A DNA stretch of 64,000 nucleotides from Burkholderia pyrrocinia (GCF_003330765.1 NZ_CP024903.1:3336487-3400486), one strand, 5' to 3'; shown: positions 51,242 to 61,650, counted from the first letter of the stretch. The notes: generated from the letters alone by a model not told the origin. Numbers and translations are program-made.

Positions 51242-53569
51242 TCAGAAGCGGTCGGCAAGCCCCATCGCCGGGTCGCTGACCGAGTGGCGGCCCGTTTCGA
51301 CGCGGCCGGCCACACGGCGCGAGAAGCTCGCGTCGCTGTCCGCGGTGACGACGAAGTCGTACCAGTGGCCGGTCGAGTCGAGCTGCCAGTGCAGCTCGGA
51401 CTGGTCGCCGGCGCGTACCGTGACGGTCCACGTGGTGCCCGTGCCGTTGCCATTGCCATTGCCATTGCCATTGCCATTGCCGTAATGGTGACCCTGGCTG
51501 CTGCCGTTTTCGTTGCCGTGGCCATGACCGCGATCGTCGTTTCCGCCACGGCCGGACAGCGGCCCGTAGACCTGGTTCGACTTCACCGTGAAGCGCACCG
51601 TGCCGCCGCCGTCGTTGCGCAGCCGCAGGTGGAGGTTGCCGCTCGCGCCCGCATAGCCGACGCGAACTTCCGGATGGGGCGCGCGCGCGCCGGCCAGGCG
51701 GCTCAGGTCGCCGGTGAAGCGGCGGTGATAGCCGTTCGGGCCGAGCACCCACAGGTCATATTTACCGCCATTGTCGGCGCGCGCGGCCCAGTCGCCGTGC
51801 AGCGTCTTGCCCGGCTCGACGACATAGCGCTGCGGCACGCGCTCGAGGTGCAGCTTGTCGTAGACGTGAAACACGGCGGCGGCGCGGCCCCTGTTCGCGA
51901 ACTTCAGCGTGACCGTGCCGTTGCCGGCATCGGCACGCGCGCTCGCATGCAGCTCGTACGGCAACGCGCGCGACGGGCGCACGCCGGTGGCCTGCGCGGG
52001 CAGCGCGGGCGCGACCGGCGGCACGATCTTCGGCGCGGCCTGCTGCGCGGCGCTCAGCGCGTCGACCTGGCTTTTTGTCGTATGGCCCGCGAGCGTCGGC
52101 AGCGGTTCGTTGTTCGGCGCGCGGAAGTTGAACGCGCTCGTCAGGTCGCCGCACACCGCGCGGCGGTACGCACTGATCTGCGGTTCCGCGACGCCGAAGC
52201 GCTTTTCGAGGAAGAGCAGCGTCGACGTATGGTCGAATACCTGCGAGTTGACCCAGCCGCCGCGGCTCCACGGCGACACGACCCACATCGGCACGCGCGG
52301 GCCCGGGCCGTACGGGCGGCCGTCGGTCGCCGGCTGGCTCGACGTGGCCGGCGTGAAGTCGTGGTATTCGACGGCGACGTCGGCGGCGGCCAGCGTATGG
52401 CCGCCCGCGAGCGTGCCGTCGGCGTTGCGCGACGGCACGGCCGGCGACGGCATGTGGTCGAAGAAGCCGTCGTTCTCGTCGTAGTTGACCAGCAGCACGG
52501 TCTTGCTCCACACCTCCGGGTTCGCCGTCAGCGCATCGAGCACGGCCTGCACGTACCAGCCGCCCTGCGCGGGGCTCGACGGTCCCGGGTGTTCGCTGTA
52601 CGCGGACGGCGGGATGATCCACGACACCTCGGGCAGCTTGCCGTTGCGGATGTCGTCGCGGAACGATTCGAGAAAGCCGTACGGCATCGTGTTGCCGAAC
52701 CCTTTCGCGAGCGGGCTCAACGGATCGTCGATCGCCGGATCGTAGAACGCGCCGGCGGCCGGCATCTGCTCGATCGCCGCGCGCCAGTGGCGAAAGCTCA
52801 TCATCTCGTTGCAGCCGAAGTTGTCGATCAGGCTCTGGTAGACCTTCCAGTTCACGCCGGCCTGCTGCAGCCGGTCGGCGTAGGTGGTCCAGGTCCAGCC
52901 CTGGCTCGACGGGCCGATGTCGTTGCCGCCGTTGAACTGGTTGTTCAGCGCGGCGAGCTTCACGCGGCTGCCGTCGGCGGGGCTGATGCCGTTCGGGCCA
53001 TTGGTGCCGCTCCAGTAGAACAGGCGGTTCGCGATCGTGCCCGTGTGCATCCCGCAGTGGTAGTGGTCGCACAGCGTGAACGCATCGGCGAGCGCGCGCT
53101 GGAACGGCACTTCCGCCGCGTCGAAATAGCCCATCGACAGCGGTGTCTTCGCGTCGGGCCAGTGGTTCATCCGGCCGTGATCCCACGCGGCCTGCGCATC
53201 GGCCCACGTGTGCGGCGTGCCGCCCGCGCGCTGCGCGTTGCCCTGGCTTGCGTCGAGGTGATACGGCGTGAGGGTCGTGGCGGGCGTCGACTTCGTGTAC
53301 GTCTGGTAGAACGCGTCGCGGCCGTTCGGCGACGGCACCGCGAAGCGGTCGCCGTAGCCGCGCACGCCCTTGAACGTGCCGAAGTAGCTGTCGAATGCGC
53401 GGTTCTCCATCATCAGCAGCACGACGTGCTTGACGTCCTTGATGGTCCCCGTTTCGTGAAACGCGGGAATGGCGAGCGCGCGGCGGATGCTCGGCGGAAA
53501 CGCGGACAGCGCGGCGGCGGCGAGGCCGGAAGTGGCGGTCTGCTGAAGGAATTTGCGGCGAGACGTCAT
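51242..53569 (-). CDS. Tat-exported phospholipase C (non-haemolytic type)
   Basis: A 775-residue phosphoesterase of the PlcN/acid-phosphatase-like family, which releases diacylglycerol from phosphatidylcholine. The N-terminus TSRRKFLQQTATSG is a twin-arginine signal. Catalytic-domain marks are HVVLLMMENRAFDSYFGTFKGVRGYGDR, DHYHCGMHTGT and NYDENDGFFDHMPSPAVPS. C-terminal DUF756-type domains follow, interrupted by a Gly/His/Asn low-complexity linker with a GN dipeptide run (residues ~695-735). Length agrees with PlcN (~700-775). A degenerate Pho-box-like site lies upstream. Such enzymes help gain phosphate and can damage host membranes. Confidence 0.92.
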   Translation of the reverse strand: MTSRRKFLQQTATSGLAAAALSAFPPSIRRALAIPAFHETGTIKDVKHVVLLMMENRAFDSYFGTFKGVRGYGDRFAVPSPNGRDAFYQTYTKSTPATTLTPYHLDASQGNAQRAGGTPHTWADAQAAWDHGRMNHWPDAKTPLSMGYFDAAEVPFQRALADAFTLCDHYHCGMHTGTIANRLFYWSGTNGPNGISPADGSRVKLAALNNQFNGGNDIGPSSQGWTWTTYADRLQQAGVNWKVYQSLIDNFGCNEMMSFRHWRAAIEQMPAAGAFYDPAIDDPLSPLAKGFGNTMPYGFLESFRDDIRNGKLPEVSWIIPPSAYSEHPGPSSPAQGGWYVQAVLDALTANPEVWSKTVLLVNYDENDGFFDHMPSPAVPSRNADGTLAGGHTLAAADVAVEYHDFTPATSSQPATDGRPYGPGPRVPMWVVSPWSRGGWVNSQVFDHTSTLLFLEKRFGVAEPQISAYRRAVCGDLTSAFNFRAPNNEPLPTLAGHTTKSQVDALSAAQQAAPKIVPPVAPALPAQATGVRPSRALPYELHASARADAGNGTVTLKFANRGRAAAVFHVYDKLHLERVPQRYVVEPGKTLHGDWAARADNGGKYDLWVLGPNGYHRRFTGDLSRLAGARAPHPEVRVGYAGASGNLHLRLRNDGGGTVRFTVKSNQVYGPLSGRGGNDDRGHGHGNENGSSQGHHYGNGNGNGNGNGNGTGTTWTVTVRAGDQSELHWQLDSTGHWYDFVVTADSDASFSRRVAGRVETGRHSVSDPAMGLADRF
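51445..51483. repeat. hexanucleotide microsatellite TTGCCA inside plc
   Basis: TTGCCA is repeated about six times in tandem, encoding the Gly-Asn run on the minus strand. Changes in copy number keep the frame, so it alters linker length rather than switching the gene off. Confidence 0.85.
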
Positions 53570-54087
53570 GGCGTTCGGATCCTGTGATGGTGGGAGCGTT
53601 CGTGACTTCGTCTGGATGCGCCCGTGGGTCGTCCCCCCTGGGACGCATCCGCGATGCGTGTGCGTTCGAGTGCGTCGGCCGTGCGTGGCGGAGGTGCGCG
53701 CGTCGCGGCCGACACGCGGTGTCGCGCGGATGCATCGGCCGTCGTTGCGATCCTGGGCGGCGCCCAGTCTAGGGAGACGACATGACGTCGACGTGATGAA
53801 GAAATGACATCGCATGTCGTGGGCGTGACGTTGCATGCGCAACGATTCGTCCGGAAGCGACGCGTGATGGAAGAGGGTAAAGAATTACCGATCACTGCAT
53901 GCCGGATCGGTCAGATTTTTCCGACTCGCGACCCGGGAGCGCGATCGCGTGTCGTTGCGGATACAACGGCATCGCGCGACGACGTGGCGCCCATGTTTCA
54001 AATGCGTGAAATCGGATAAGCTCGAAACGTTGCTGCGCGTGTGCGCAGTCCGCGCCGCTGGCGCGACTTTTCGGAGCCGGCCCACCC
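53570..54087. promoter_or_regulatory. 518-bp divergent spacer, plc / GNAT
   Basis: No supported gene. Carries promoters for both genes. On the plc strand a Pho-box-like sequence occurs at 53793-53810 (listed separately). Confidence 0.45.
53793..53810 (-). promoter_or_regulatory. degenerate Pho-box candidate upstream of plc
   Basis: On the minus strand the 18-mer ATGTCATTTCTTCATCAC fits the CTGTCAT-N4-CTGTCAY PhoB box with good first and partial second repeat at correct spacing, about 225 bp before the plc start. Phospholipase C genes in Pseudomonas are PhoB-controlled. The match alone is weak. Confidence 0.3.
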
Positions 54088-54588
54088 ATGACCGACATCA
54101 GGATCCGGCACAGCGAGGCGCACGACGTCGACGCGATCCGGCAGATCGCCGCGCATCCCGCGGTGTACATGAATACCTTGCAGCCTCCGTTTCCGTCGCT
54201 CGAAAAATGGCAGCAGCGGCTCGAAGGCGCGCGCGAGCGCGGCGTGAGCCTCGTCGCCGAAATCGACGGCGCGGTGGTCGGCCATCTCGGCCTGCATCCC
54301 GAGCCGAATCCGCGCCGGCGCCACGCGGCAGGGCTCGGCATGATGGTCGACGCGGCCCGTCACGGGCGCGGCGTCGGCAGCCGCCTGCTCGCGGCTGCGA
54401 TCGATCTCGCGGAAAACTGGCTGAACATCACGCGTCTCGAGTTGACCGTGTTTACCGACAACCGCGCGGCGATCGCGCTCTACGAGAAGCACGGTTTCCG
54501 GATCGAAGGCGAAGCGCCGGGTTATGCATTGCGCGACGGCGTGCATGCGTCCGTGTTTCACATGGCGCGGATCAAAGAGCGGCAATGA
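54088..54588 (+). CDS. GNAT family N-acetyltransferase
   Basis: A 166-residue acetyltransferase. Motif A is AAGLGMMVDAARHGRGVGSRLLAAAIDLAENW (R/Q-x-x-G-x-G/A as RHGRGVG) and motif B is LELTVFTDNRAAIALYEKHGFRIEGEAPGYALRDG, typical of PhnO/RimI-like proteins. The sequence HPAVYMNTLQPPFPS near residue 25 is the pattern of the YhhY-type amino-acid acetyltransferases. Substrate is not certain. Confidence 0.88.
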   Translation: MTDIRIRHSEAHDVDAIRQIAAHPAVYMNTLQPPFPSLEKWQQRLEGARERGVSLVAEIDGAVVGHLGLHPEPNPRRRHAAGLGMMVDAARHGRGVGSRLLAAAIDLAENWLNITRLELTVFTDNRAAIALYEKHGFRIEGEAPGYALRDGVHASVFHMARIKERQ

Positions 54589-54871
54589 AGGGCCGGCCGG
54601 CGCGTGTGCGACGGATCGCGCGGCCACGATGCCGCGCGTCATATTCAATCGAGAATTCGTTCGTTTCCCGCCGGCTGCGCCCGTCGTATCGTTGAGCGAT
54701 TTGCCGGTCGCTTCGGCAGGCGTTCGCTTTTGTTCGCTTCGATGCGCGCGCCATGCGTCGCGGCATTCCGGCGTGTGCGACGCCGCATGTCGGTGCGCTT
54801 CATCGCTTCATGGTCACCGTTTCGCGCGCCGCACCCTCCTGCAACCGTCTCTTTCAACGGAACCCGCCTCG

Positions 54872-56467
54872 ATGAAAACCGCTCTCCGGAATCTGACTGC
54901 CGCCTGCCTGTTCGCCGCCGCGGGTGCGGCGTTTGCCGCTGCCGCGCCTGCGGGCGCCGCGGTGTCGAGCGCATCGCCTGAAGGCGCGCATCTGCCGCCG
55001 GGCATCGCGTGGCAGCACGGTGACGTCGATGCCGCGTTCGCGCTGGCGAAGCGCACCGGCAAGCCGCTGTTGCTCTACTGGGGCGCGGTGTGGTGCCCGT
55101 CGTGCAACCAGGTGAAGTCGACGATCTTCAGCCAGCAGGCCTTCAAGACCCGCTCGTCTTTCTTCGTGCCCGTGTATCTCGACGGCGATACCGAAAGCGC
55201 GCAGAAGCTCGGCGAGCGTTTCAAGGTGCACGGCTATCCGACGATGATCCTGTTTCGCCCGGACGGCACCGAAGTGACGCGGCTGCCGGGCGAAGCCGAT
55301 CTCGATCGCTACATGCAGGCGCTGTCGCTCGGGATGACAGCCGCGCATCCGGTGCGGCAGACGCTCGCAAACGCGCTGAAGAACGGCGCGTCGCTGACGC
55401 CGGACGAATGGCGCCTGCTGGCCGACTATTCGTGGGATACCGACGGCGCGCTGCCGGTGCCGGCCGATCGCGTCGCCGAGACGCTGCAGTCGCTCGCGCA
55501 ACGCGCGCGGGCGGCCGGCGCGAAGGCCGATTCGGCGCGATTCGCGCTGAAGTCGGCGGTGGTCGCCGCGTCGGACGATCCGGCGCAGGCCGGCGCGCTC
55601 GACAAGGCGGCGCTCGCCGATTCGCTGCGCACGGTGCTGCACGCTCCCGCGATGTCGCGCGCCGATTCGGACGTGCTGGTCGTGGCGCCCGCACGCGTGG
55701 TCGCGTATCTCGGCGGCGACGACGCGCAGCGCGCAAAGCTGCGCGGCGCGTACGACACGGCGCTCGCGCGCCTGTCGACCGACACCACGCTGTCGTCGAT
55801 CGACCGGCTGATGGCGCTGCACGGCCGCGTACTGCTCGCGCGCGGCGACGCGCGCAAGGGCGCGCCGCTCGCTGCACCGGCGCTGGCCGACACCGCGCGC
55901 CAGCAGATCGCCGCGTCGGTGCAGCGCGCCGCCAATGCGTACGAGCGGCAGGCGCTCGTCAGCGAAGGCGCGGACACGCTGACCGACGCGGGGCTGTACG
56001 ACGAGTCGGATGCGTTGCTGAAGGCCGAGTTGCCGCGTTCGTCCACGCCGTACTACTTCATGTCCGGGCTGGCCGCGAATGCGAAGGCGCGCGGCGACAA
56101 GGCCGCGGCGCTCGACTGGTACCGCAAGGCGTACGACTCGGCGAGCGGATCGGCGACGAAGCTGCGCTGGGGCGCGACCTATTTTGCGAATGCGGTCGAA
56201 CTGGCGCCGGACGATTCGGCGCGCATCGAAGGGATTGCCGCGAGTGTGCTCGCCCAGGCCGACAAGACCCGGGACGCGTTCTACGGCGCGAACCTGCGCG
56301 CGTTGACCAAGGTCGTCACGCAGTTGAACCGTTGGCGCGGCGGCGGCGCGCACGATGCGTCGGTCAGGTCGGTCGTGAAGCAGTTCGACGGCGTATGCGG
56401 GAAGCTGCCCGCGGGCGATCCGCAGGCAGTGGCGTGCGCGAAACTGATCCAGCCCGTGAAGGCGTAA
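54872..56467 (+). CDS. large exported thioredoxin-fold protein
   Basis: A 531-residue protein with a signal peptide ending near AFAAA. Residues ~45-155 form a thioredoxin domain with the active-site WGAVWCPSCNQVK (C75, C78) and HGYPTMILFRPDG containing the cis-Pro. The remaining ~370 residues are Ala-rich and helical, probably repeat-like (ALDWYRKAYDSASGSATKLRWGATY looks like a TPR helix pair). It should act as a periplasmic thiol oxidoreductase or reductant-sensing protein. The partner is unknown. The ATG at 54872 restores a clear signal peptide. Confidence 0.8.
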   Translation: MKTALRNLTAACLFAAAGAAFAAAAPAGAAVSSASPEGAHLPPGIAWQHGDVDAAFALAKRTGKPLLLYWGAVWCPSCNQVKSTIFSQQAFKTRSSFFVPVYLDGDTESAQKLGERFKVHGYPTMILFRPDGTEVTRLPGEADLDRYMQALSLGMTAAHPVRQTLANALKNGASLTPDEWRLLADYSWDTDGALPVPADRVAETLQSLAQRARAAGAKADSARFALKSAVVAASDDPAQAGALDKAALADSLRTVLHAPAMSRADSDVLVVAPARVVAYLGGDDAQRAKLRGAYDTALARLSTDTTLSSIDRLMALHGRVLLARGDARKGAPLAAPALADTARQQIAASVQRAANAYERQALVSEGADTLTDAGLYDESDALLKAELPRSSTPYYFMSGLAANAKARGDKAAALDWYRKAYDSASGSATKLRWGATYFANAVELAPDDSARIEGIAASVLAQADKTRDAFYGANLRALTKVVTQLNRWRGGGAHDASVRSVVKQFDGVCGKLPAGDPQAVACAKLIQPVKA

Positions 56468-56506
56468 CGACGCGCGGTCGCATCGTCGAGCGGGCCGGAC
56501 GATCGA

Positions 56507-56758
56507 TTACTGGCCCGACTCCGACGACGCGCCGCGATCGCTGCCGTATCCGGCGTCGTGCTGACGGGCAATCTTCGCTTCCGCGGAAACGATGCTGGCC
56601 GGATAGAACCAGTCGCTCGACTGGAAGCCGGCCTGCTTCAGCGCCTTGACTTCGGCGCGGACCTGCGCGCGTGTCAGCGGCTGGTTCGACTGCGCCTGCG
56701 CGGCGAGCGGGGCCGACACGGCCAGGGCAATGGCAACGGCATGGATCAGGCGCTTCAT
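56507..56758 (-). CDS. DUF4148 secreted protein
   Basis: An 83-residue protein with a signal peptide ending near AAQAQ and the DUF4148 pattern LTRAQVRAEVKALKQAGFQSSDWFYPASIVSAEAKIA. This family is abundant in Burkholderia and related genera and has no known function. GGAGG precedes the ATG at 56758. It converges with the thioredoxin-fold gene. Confidence 0.88.
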   Translation of the reverse strand: MKRLIHAVAIALAVSAPLAAQAQSNQPLTRAQVRAEVKALKQAGFQSSDWFYPASIVSAEAKIARQHDAGYGSDRGASSESGQ

Positions 56759-57144
56759 GGTCGGGACCTCCAGGATTCCGGTGAATCGCGGCGCTGCGTT
56801 CGTCGAAGCGCCGGGCGACGTTGGAACCAGTGTAGGCCGGGGCGGGCGCGCGAAAAATGCGATCGCGCCCAACGCAGTGTTTTGTTGCGGGCAACAATGG
56901 TTGGGCGGTGGCGGGCGATACTGGATGGCGGCACGGCGGCCCGGGTGCGACGCACGCGCGCGGTGGTGCGGAGCCGACCGGGTCCGGCGAGCGGGGAATT
57001 GAAATCGGACCGGATGCGAGTTCCGGAATCCGTTCCGGTTCGCATGCGGTCCGATCGTGAAAGGCAGGTCGGGTTTGAAGCGGCCTGCTGCGGCGATGCG
57101 GCAGGCCGGGAGGCGGCGTATGGAACGCCGTCTCGTGCAGGTGC
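56759..57144. other. 386-bp gap with two hairpins
   Basis: No supported gene. It holds the DUF4148 promoter and two terminator-like hairpins downstream of the gntP gene: 57081-57108 and the larger 57004-57055. Confidence 0.5.
57004..57055 (-). terminator. long imperfect hairpin downstream of gntP
   Basis: ATCGGACCGGATGCGAGTTC pairs with GAACCGCATGCGG-type sequence over ~22 bp with a few mismatches, about 90 bp past the gntP stop. The minus strand continues TTTCAATT. A shorter perfect stem (CGGCCTGC/GCAGGCCG) lies at 57081-57108. Confidence 0.6.
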
Positions 57145-58548
57145 TTACACGAGCCCCGTCGTGTAGTACACGGCGATCACGAAGAACACCGCGAGCGTCT
57201 TGATGACGGTAACCGCGAAGATGTCGCGATACGACTCGCGGTGCGTGAGGCCCGTCACCGCGAGCAGCGTGATCACCGCGCCGTTGTGCGGCAGCGTGTC
57301 CATGCCGCCGCTCGCCATCGCGACGACCCGGTGCAGCACGTCCAGCGGAATGTTGGCGGCCTGCGCGCCCTTGATGAACAGGTCCGACATCGCGGCGAGC
57401 GCGATGCTCATGCCGCCCGACGCCGAGCCGGTGATCCCCGCGAGCGAACTGACCGACACGGCCGCGTTGACGAGCGGGTTCGGAATGCTCTTCAGCGCAT
57501 CGCCGACGACGAGGAAGCCCGGCAGCGCGGCGATCACGCCGCCGAAGCCGTATTCCGACGCGGTGTTCATCGCGGCGAGCAGCGCGCCGCCGACGGCGGC
57601 CTTCGAGCCGGCCGCAAAGTGGTCGCTGACGCGTTTGAACGCGGTCAGGACGACCAGCACGATGCCGAGCAGCAGCGCGGCCTCGACCGACCAGATCGCA
57701 ACGACGGTCTTGATCGACGTCGTCACCGGCGTGTGCACGCCCGGCAGCACGTCCGGCGCGACCGTGTACGACGCGGCGCCGTACCACTGCGGGATCAGCT
57801 TCGTGAACGTGAAGTTCGACACGCCGACGAGGGCCAGCGGCAGGATCGCGAGCGCGGGATGCGGCAGCGACGTCGTCTCGACGCGCTCCGGCTCGTTGAC
57901 GAGCGACGTGCCGTAGCCTTCGCCCTTCGCCATCGCCGAGCGGCGGCGCCATTCGAGATAACTGAGGCCGACGACGATGATGAACAGCGAGCCGATCGTG
58001 CCGAGCGCCGGCGCGGCCCAGGCGGTCGTCTTGAAGAACGTGGTCGGGATGATGTTCTGGATCTGCGGCGTGCCGGGCAGCGAATCCATCGTGAACGAAA
58101 ACGCGCCGAGCGCGATCGCGCCGGGCATCAGCCGCTTCGGGATGTTGCTCTGGCGATAGAGTTCGGCCGCGAACGGATAGACCGCGAACACCACGACGAA
58201 CAGCGACACGCCGCCATAGGTGAGCAGCGCGCACACCGCGACGATCACCGCATTCGCGCGCGAGCGGCCGATGTAGCGGATCGCCGCATGGACGATCGAC
58301 TCGGAGAACCCGGACAGTTCGATCACCTTGCCGAACACTGCGCCGAGCATGAATACCGGGAAATACAGTTTGACGAAGCCGACCATCTTCTCCATGAAGA
58401 TGCCGGAGAAGACCGGTGCGACGGCGGCGGGTTCGGTCAGGAGCACCGCGCCGAGCGCGGCGATCGGCGCGAACAGGATCACGCTGTAGCCGCGATACGC
58501 GGCGAACATCAGGAACGCCAGCGCGGCGAGGACGATCACGAAAGACAA
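57145..58548 (-). CDS. GntP-family permease
   Basis: A 467-residue inner-membrane transporter of the gluconate:H+ symporter family, with about 12 helices. The start is TTG at 58548 with AGGAG six bases upstream. Family blocks: YRGYSVILFAPIAALGAVL, LTYGGVSLFVVVFAVYPFAAELY, DSLPGTPQIQNIIPTTFF and GGMDTLPHNGAVITLLAVTGLTHRESY. It is divergent from a sigma-54 activator and carries a near-consensus -24/-12 promoter. In Pseudomonas a similar permease-regulator pair serves 3-hydroxybutyrate uptake, so an organic acid is the likely substrate. Confidence 0.9.
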   Translation of the reverse strand: MSFVIVLAALAFLMFAAYRGYSVILFAPIAALGAVLLTEPAAVAPVFSGIFMEKMVGFVKLYFPVFMLGAVFGKVIELSGFSESIVHAAIRYIGRSRANAVIVAVCALLTYGGVSLFVVVFAVYPFAAELYRQSNIPKRLMPGAIALGAFSFTMDSLPGTPQIQNIIPTTFFKTTAWAAPALGTIGSLFIIVVGLSYLEWRRRSAMAKGEGYGTSLVNEPERVETTSLPHPALAILPLALVGVSNFTFTKLIPQWYGAASYTVAPDVLPGVHTPVTTSIKTVVAIWSVEAALLLGIVLVVLTAFKRVSDHFAAGSKAAVGGALLAAMNTASEYGFGGVIAALPGFLVVGDALKSIPNPLVNAAVSVSSLAGITGSASGGMSIALAAMSDLFIKGAQAANIPLDVLHRVVAMASGGMDTLPHNGAVITLLAVTGLTHRESYRDIFAVTVIKTLAVFFVIAVYYTTGLV

Positions 58549-58614
58549 GGGAGTCTCCTAATGGCTTTGATTGTTGTTCGATCGCGCGATGCGTCGCGGA
58601 CCGGCTCAGGTTCG

Positions 58615-58630
58615 TGCAGGTTTCGTGCCA
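58615..58630 (-). promoter_or_regulatory. sigma-54 (-24/-12) promoter of gntP
   Basis: Read on the minus strand: TGGCACGAAACCTGCA, matching the consensus TGGCACG-N4-TTGCA in all but one position and with exact GG-GC spacing. The expected transcription start is about 12 bases beyond, some 55 bp before the TTG of gntP. Confidence 0.78.
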
Positions 58631-58713
58631 TCGGCCGGATTGCGCCGCCGGACATGGGTCCGCCGGAGGCCGGCGGGCCCGCGCCGGCCTATGTCTGACG
58701 ATTCTACAGAAAA

Positions 58714-58731
58714 CGTCTCCATCGGGAGACG
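58714..58731. promoter_or_regulatory. putative activator site 1
   Basis: CGTCTC-CATCGG-GAGACG, an 18-bp inverted repeat, about 85-100 bp upstream of the gntP -24/-12 element. Confidence 0.65.
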
Positions 58732-58793
58732 ATATGGCCGTTCGGCCAGCCCGTGAAATCGTACAGGGCTTTCCCCGACAAGGCGTTGCGGCG

Positions 58794-58811
58794 TGTCTCC
58801 AGAATGAGATA
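58794..58811. promoter_or_regulatory. putative activator site 2
   Basis: TGTCTC-CAGAAT-GAGATA, same 18-bp layout as site 1. It starts exactly 21 bp (two helical turns) before site 3. Confidence 0.55.
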
Positions 58812-58814
58812 ATC

Positions 58815-58832
58815 CGTCTCGTTCCGGAGACA
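58815..58832. promoter_or_regulatory. putative activator site 3
   Basis: CGTCTC-GTTCCG-GAGACA, same 18-bp layout. It lies about 30 bp before the activator gene start, so it may also allow autoregulation. Confidence 0.62.
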
Positions 58833-58864
58833 TCCGGCCGAGGATACACGGAGACGACGACACG

Positions 58865-60334
<1,470 letters not shown>

Positions 60335-60388
60335 GCCGATCGGCGATGCCGATGCGGTCGGACGTGAAGCATCGAACAGGAGATCACG

Positions 60389-60916
60389 ATGAAGCGGATC
60401 GGCATCGCAGGGTGGCTGACCATGTTGCTGGCGACCACCGCGCTCGCGCAGTCCGGCGACGCGGACGCGCCCGAGGCGCGACGCAACTGGTACAACGATC
60501 CGTTCGTCGCGCTGTCGCGGGACCTGGCCGAATGCCCGTTGCCGCTCGGCCCGTGGATGACCCGGGCCGAGATGACGGACGACGCGCATTACCGCGCCGA
60601 ACGCGGCACCACCTGCTGGCTCGCCCACCGCTGCACGAAGCCGAACTCGTATATGTACGACGCGCCGATCGCCGACGCTGCGAAGGCGCACTTCGCAGGC
60701 TCCGATCACCTGCATGGCACGAGCCTGTGGATCACCGTGCAGCGGCGCTTCATTTATGTCGAAGGATGCGCGGATCCGGCGTTCGATCGCCAGGCGCTGC
60801 AACGCGAACTCGAGGCGCTTCCGGACGTCGAGCAGGTTTTCGTTCGCATCACCGACGATCCGCGCCGGAGCTTGCCGTACAAGGCGCGCGGGCAACCTGG
60901 CCGCACGCCGAACTGA
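60389..60916 (+). CDS. secreted hypothetical protein
   Basis: A 175-residue protein with a signal peptide ending near TALAQ. The mature part has four Cys (AECPLPLG, TTCWLAHRC, VEGCADP), which could form disulfides, and a C-terminal alpha-beta stretch (LWITVQRRFIYVEGCADPAFDRQALQRELEALPDVEQVFVRITDDP) resembling a BON-like fold. Strong third-position GC supports coding. No confident family. It starts 54 bp after the activator gene but probably has its own promoter. Confidence 0.7.
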   Translation: MKRIGIAGWLTMLLATTALAQSGDADAPEARRNWYNDPFVALSRDLAECPLPLGPWMTRAEMTDDAHYRAERGTTCWLAHRCTKPNSYMYDAPIADAAKAHFAGSDHLHGTSLWITVQRRFIYVEGCADPAFDRQALQRELEALPDVEQVFVRITDDPRRSLPYKARGQPGRTPN

Positions 60917-60977
60917 CGGCTGGCGGGCCGCGCATGGCATACTCGCGACATTCAAAAAAAGGTTGACGGGAACAACA

Positions 60978-61250
60978 ATGAAACACATGCTTGCGTCGGT
61001 CTGTCGGTGGCCTCGGGCGGCCGGATTGTTGGCTCTGGTTGCAGGGCTCGGCGGGTGCGGTGGCAGCGCGCCGCTGTTCACTTCAGACGGGCGTCCGACT
61101 ACGCAGGTGCAATGCACCGGCAGCGACTGGAGCAATTGCACGGACAATGCCCGAGCCATCTGCAACGGGGATTTCGAAGTGCTCCAGCAATCGACCGATG
61201 ACGCCACGCGCAACCTTCTCTTCGCATGCAAGAAGAAAAGCGGTTATTGA
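60978..61250 (+). CDS. small lipoprotein, hypothetical
   Basis: A 90-residue protein with a lipoprotein signal (LVAGLGGCGGS, Cys at the lipobox). The mature part has two further Cys pairs around VQCTGSDWSNCTDNARAICNGDF and LFACKKKSGY. No family was recognised. It is likely anchored to the inner or outer membrane. It is followed by an H-NS gene with a separate start region. Confidence 0.7.
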   Translation: MKHMLASVCRWPRAAGLLALVAGLGGCGGSAPLFTSDGRPTTQVQCTGSDWSNCTDNARAICNGDFEVLQQSTDDATRNLLFACKKKSGY

Positions 61251-61353
61251 TCCCGAAATGACCGGCTGAGGAAACCACGATCGGGCGAAGCGCTTTTCTG
61301 TTTGCTTAGAGTCACCTATTTTTCACGAATAACACTCACGGAGTCCCATCCAT

Positions 61354-61650
61354 ATGGCGACCTACAGGCAACTGAGCGTGCAGCTCGAACGGCTTCAGCA
61401 AAAGATCGACAAGGAACGCGAAAAAGCGATTGCCGATGCGATTGCCGATATCCGCGCGAAAATCGACGAATACGACATTACGCCGGAAGAGCTCGGTTTT
61501 CGTCCGCCGGGGGCTGCCGCTGCCGTGAAGCCGAAGCGTACGTTGCCGCCGAAATACCTGAACCCGAAGACGGGCGAAACCTGGAGCGGCCGCGGGCGGG
61601 CGCCGGCGTGGCTCGGCAAGAATCGCGGGCGTTTCCTGATCAAGGACTGA
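61354..61650 (+). CDS. H-NS-family nucleoid protein
   Basis: A 98-residue H-NS-like protein. The N-terminal ~45 residues are an oligomerising coiled coil (SVQLERLQQKIDKEREKAIADAIADIRAKIDEYDI). A flexible linker follows, and the C-terminus PKYLNPKTGETWSGRGRAPAWLGKNRGRFL is the DNA-binding motif with the TWSGRGRAPxWL core that contacts the minor groove of AT-rich DNA. The length is typical of the short Burkholderia forms. A strong terminator lies downstream. Confidence 0.93.
   Translation: MATYRQLSVQLERLQQKIDKEREKAIADAIADIRAKIDEYDITPEELGFRPPGAAAAVKPKRTLPPKYLNPKTGETWSGRGRAPAWLGKNRGRFLIKD

Larger units (their letters stand above)
58549..58864. promoter_or_regulatory. sigma-54 control region, gntP / activator
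   Basis: A 316-bp divergent spacer containing, from left to right, a sigma-54 promoter (58615-58630) for gntP and three 18-bp inverted repeats that are probably activator sites. Each is listed separately. Confidence 0.7.

Noticed and set aside
54524..54871. Open frame leading into the thioredoxin-fold gene
   Set aside because: No start with a ribosome binding site, overlaps the end of the GNAT gene, and the signal peptide begins at 54872.
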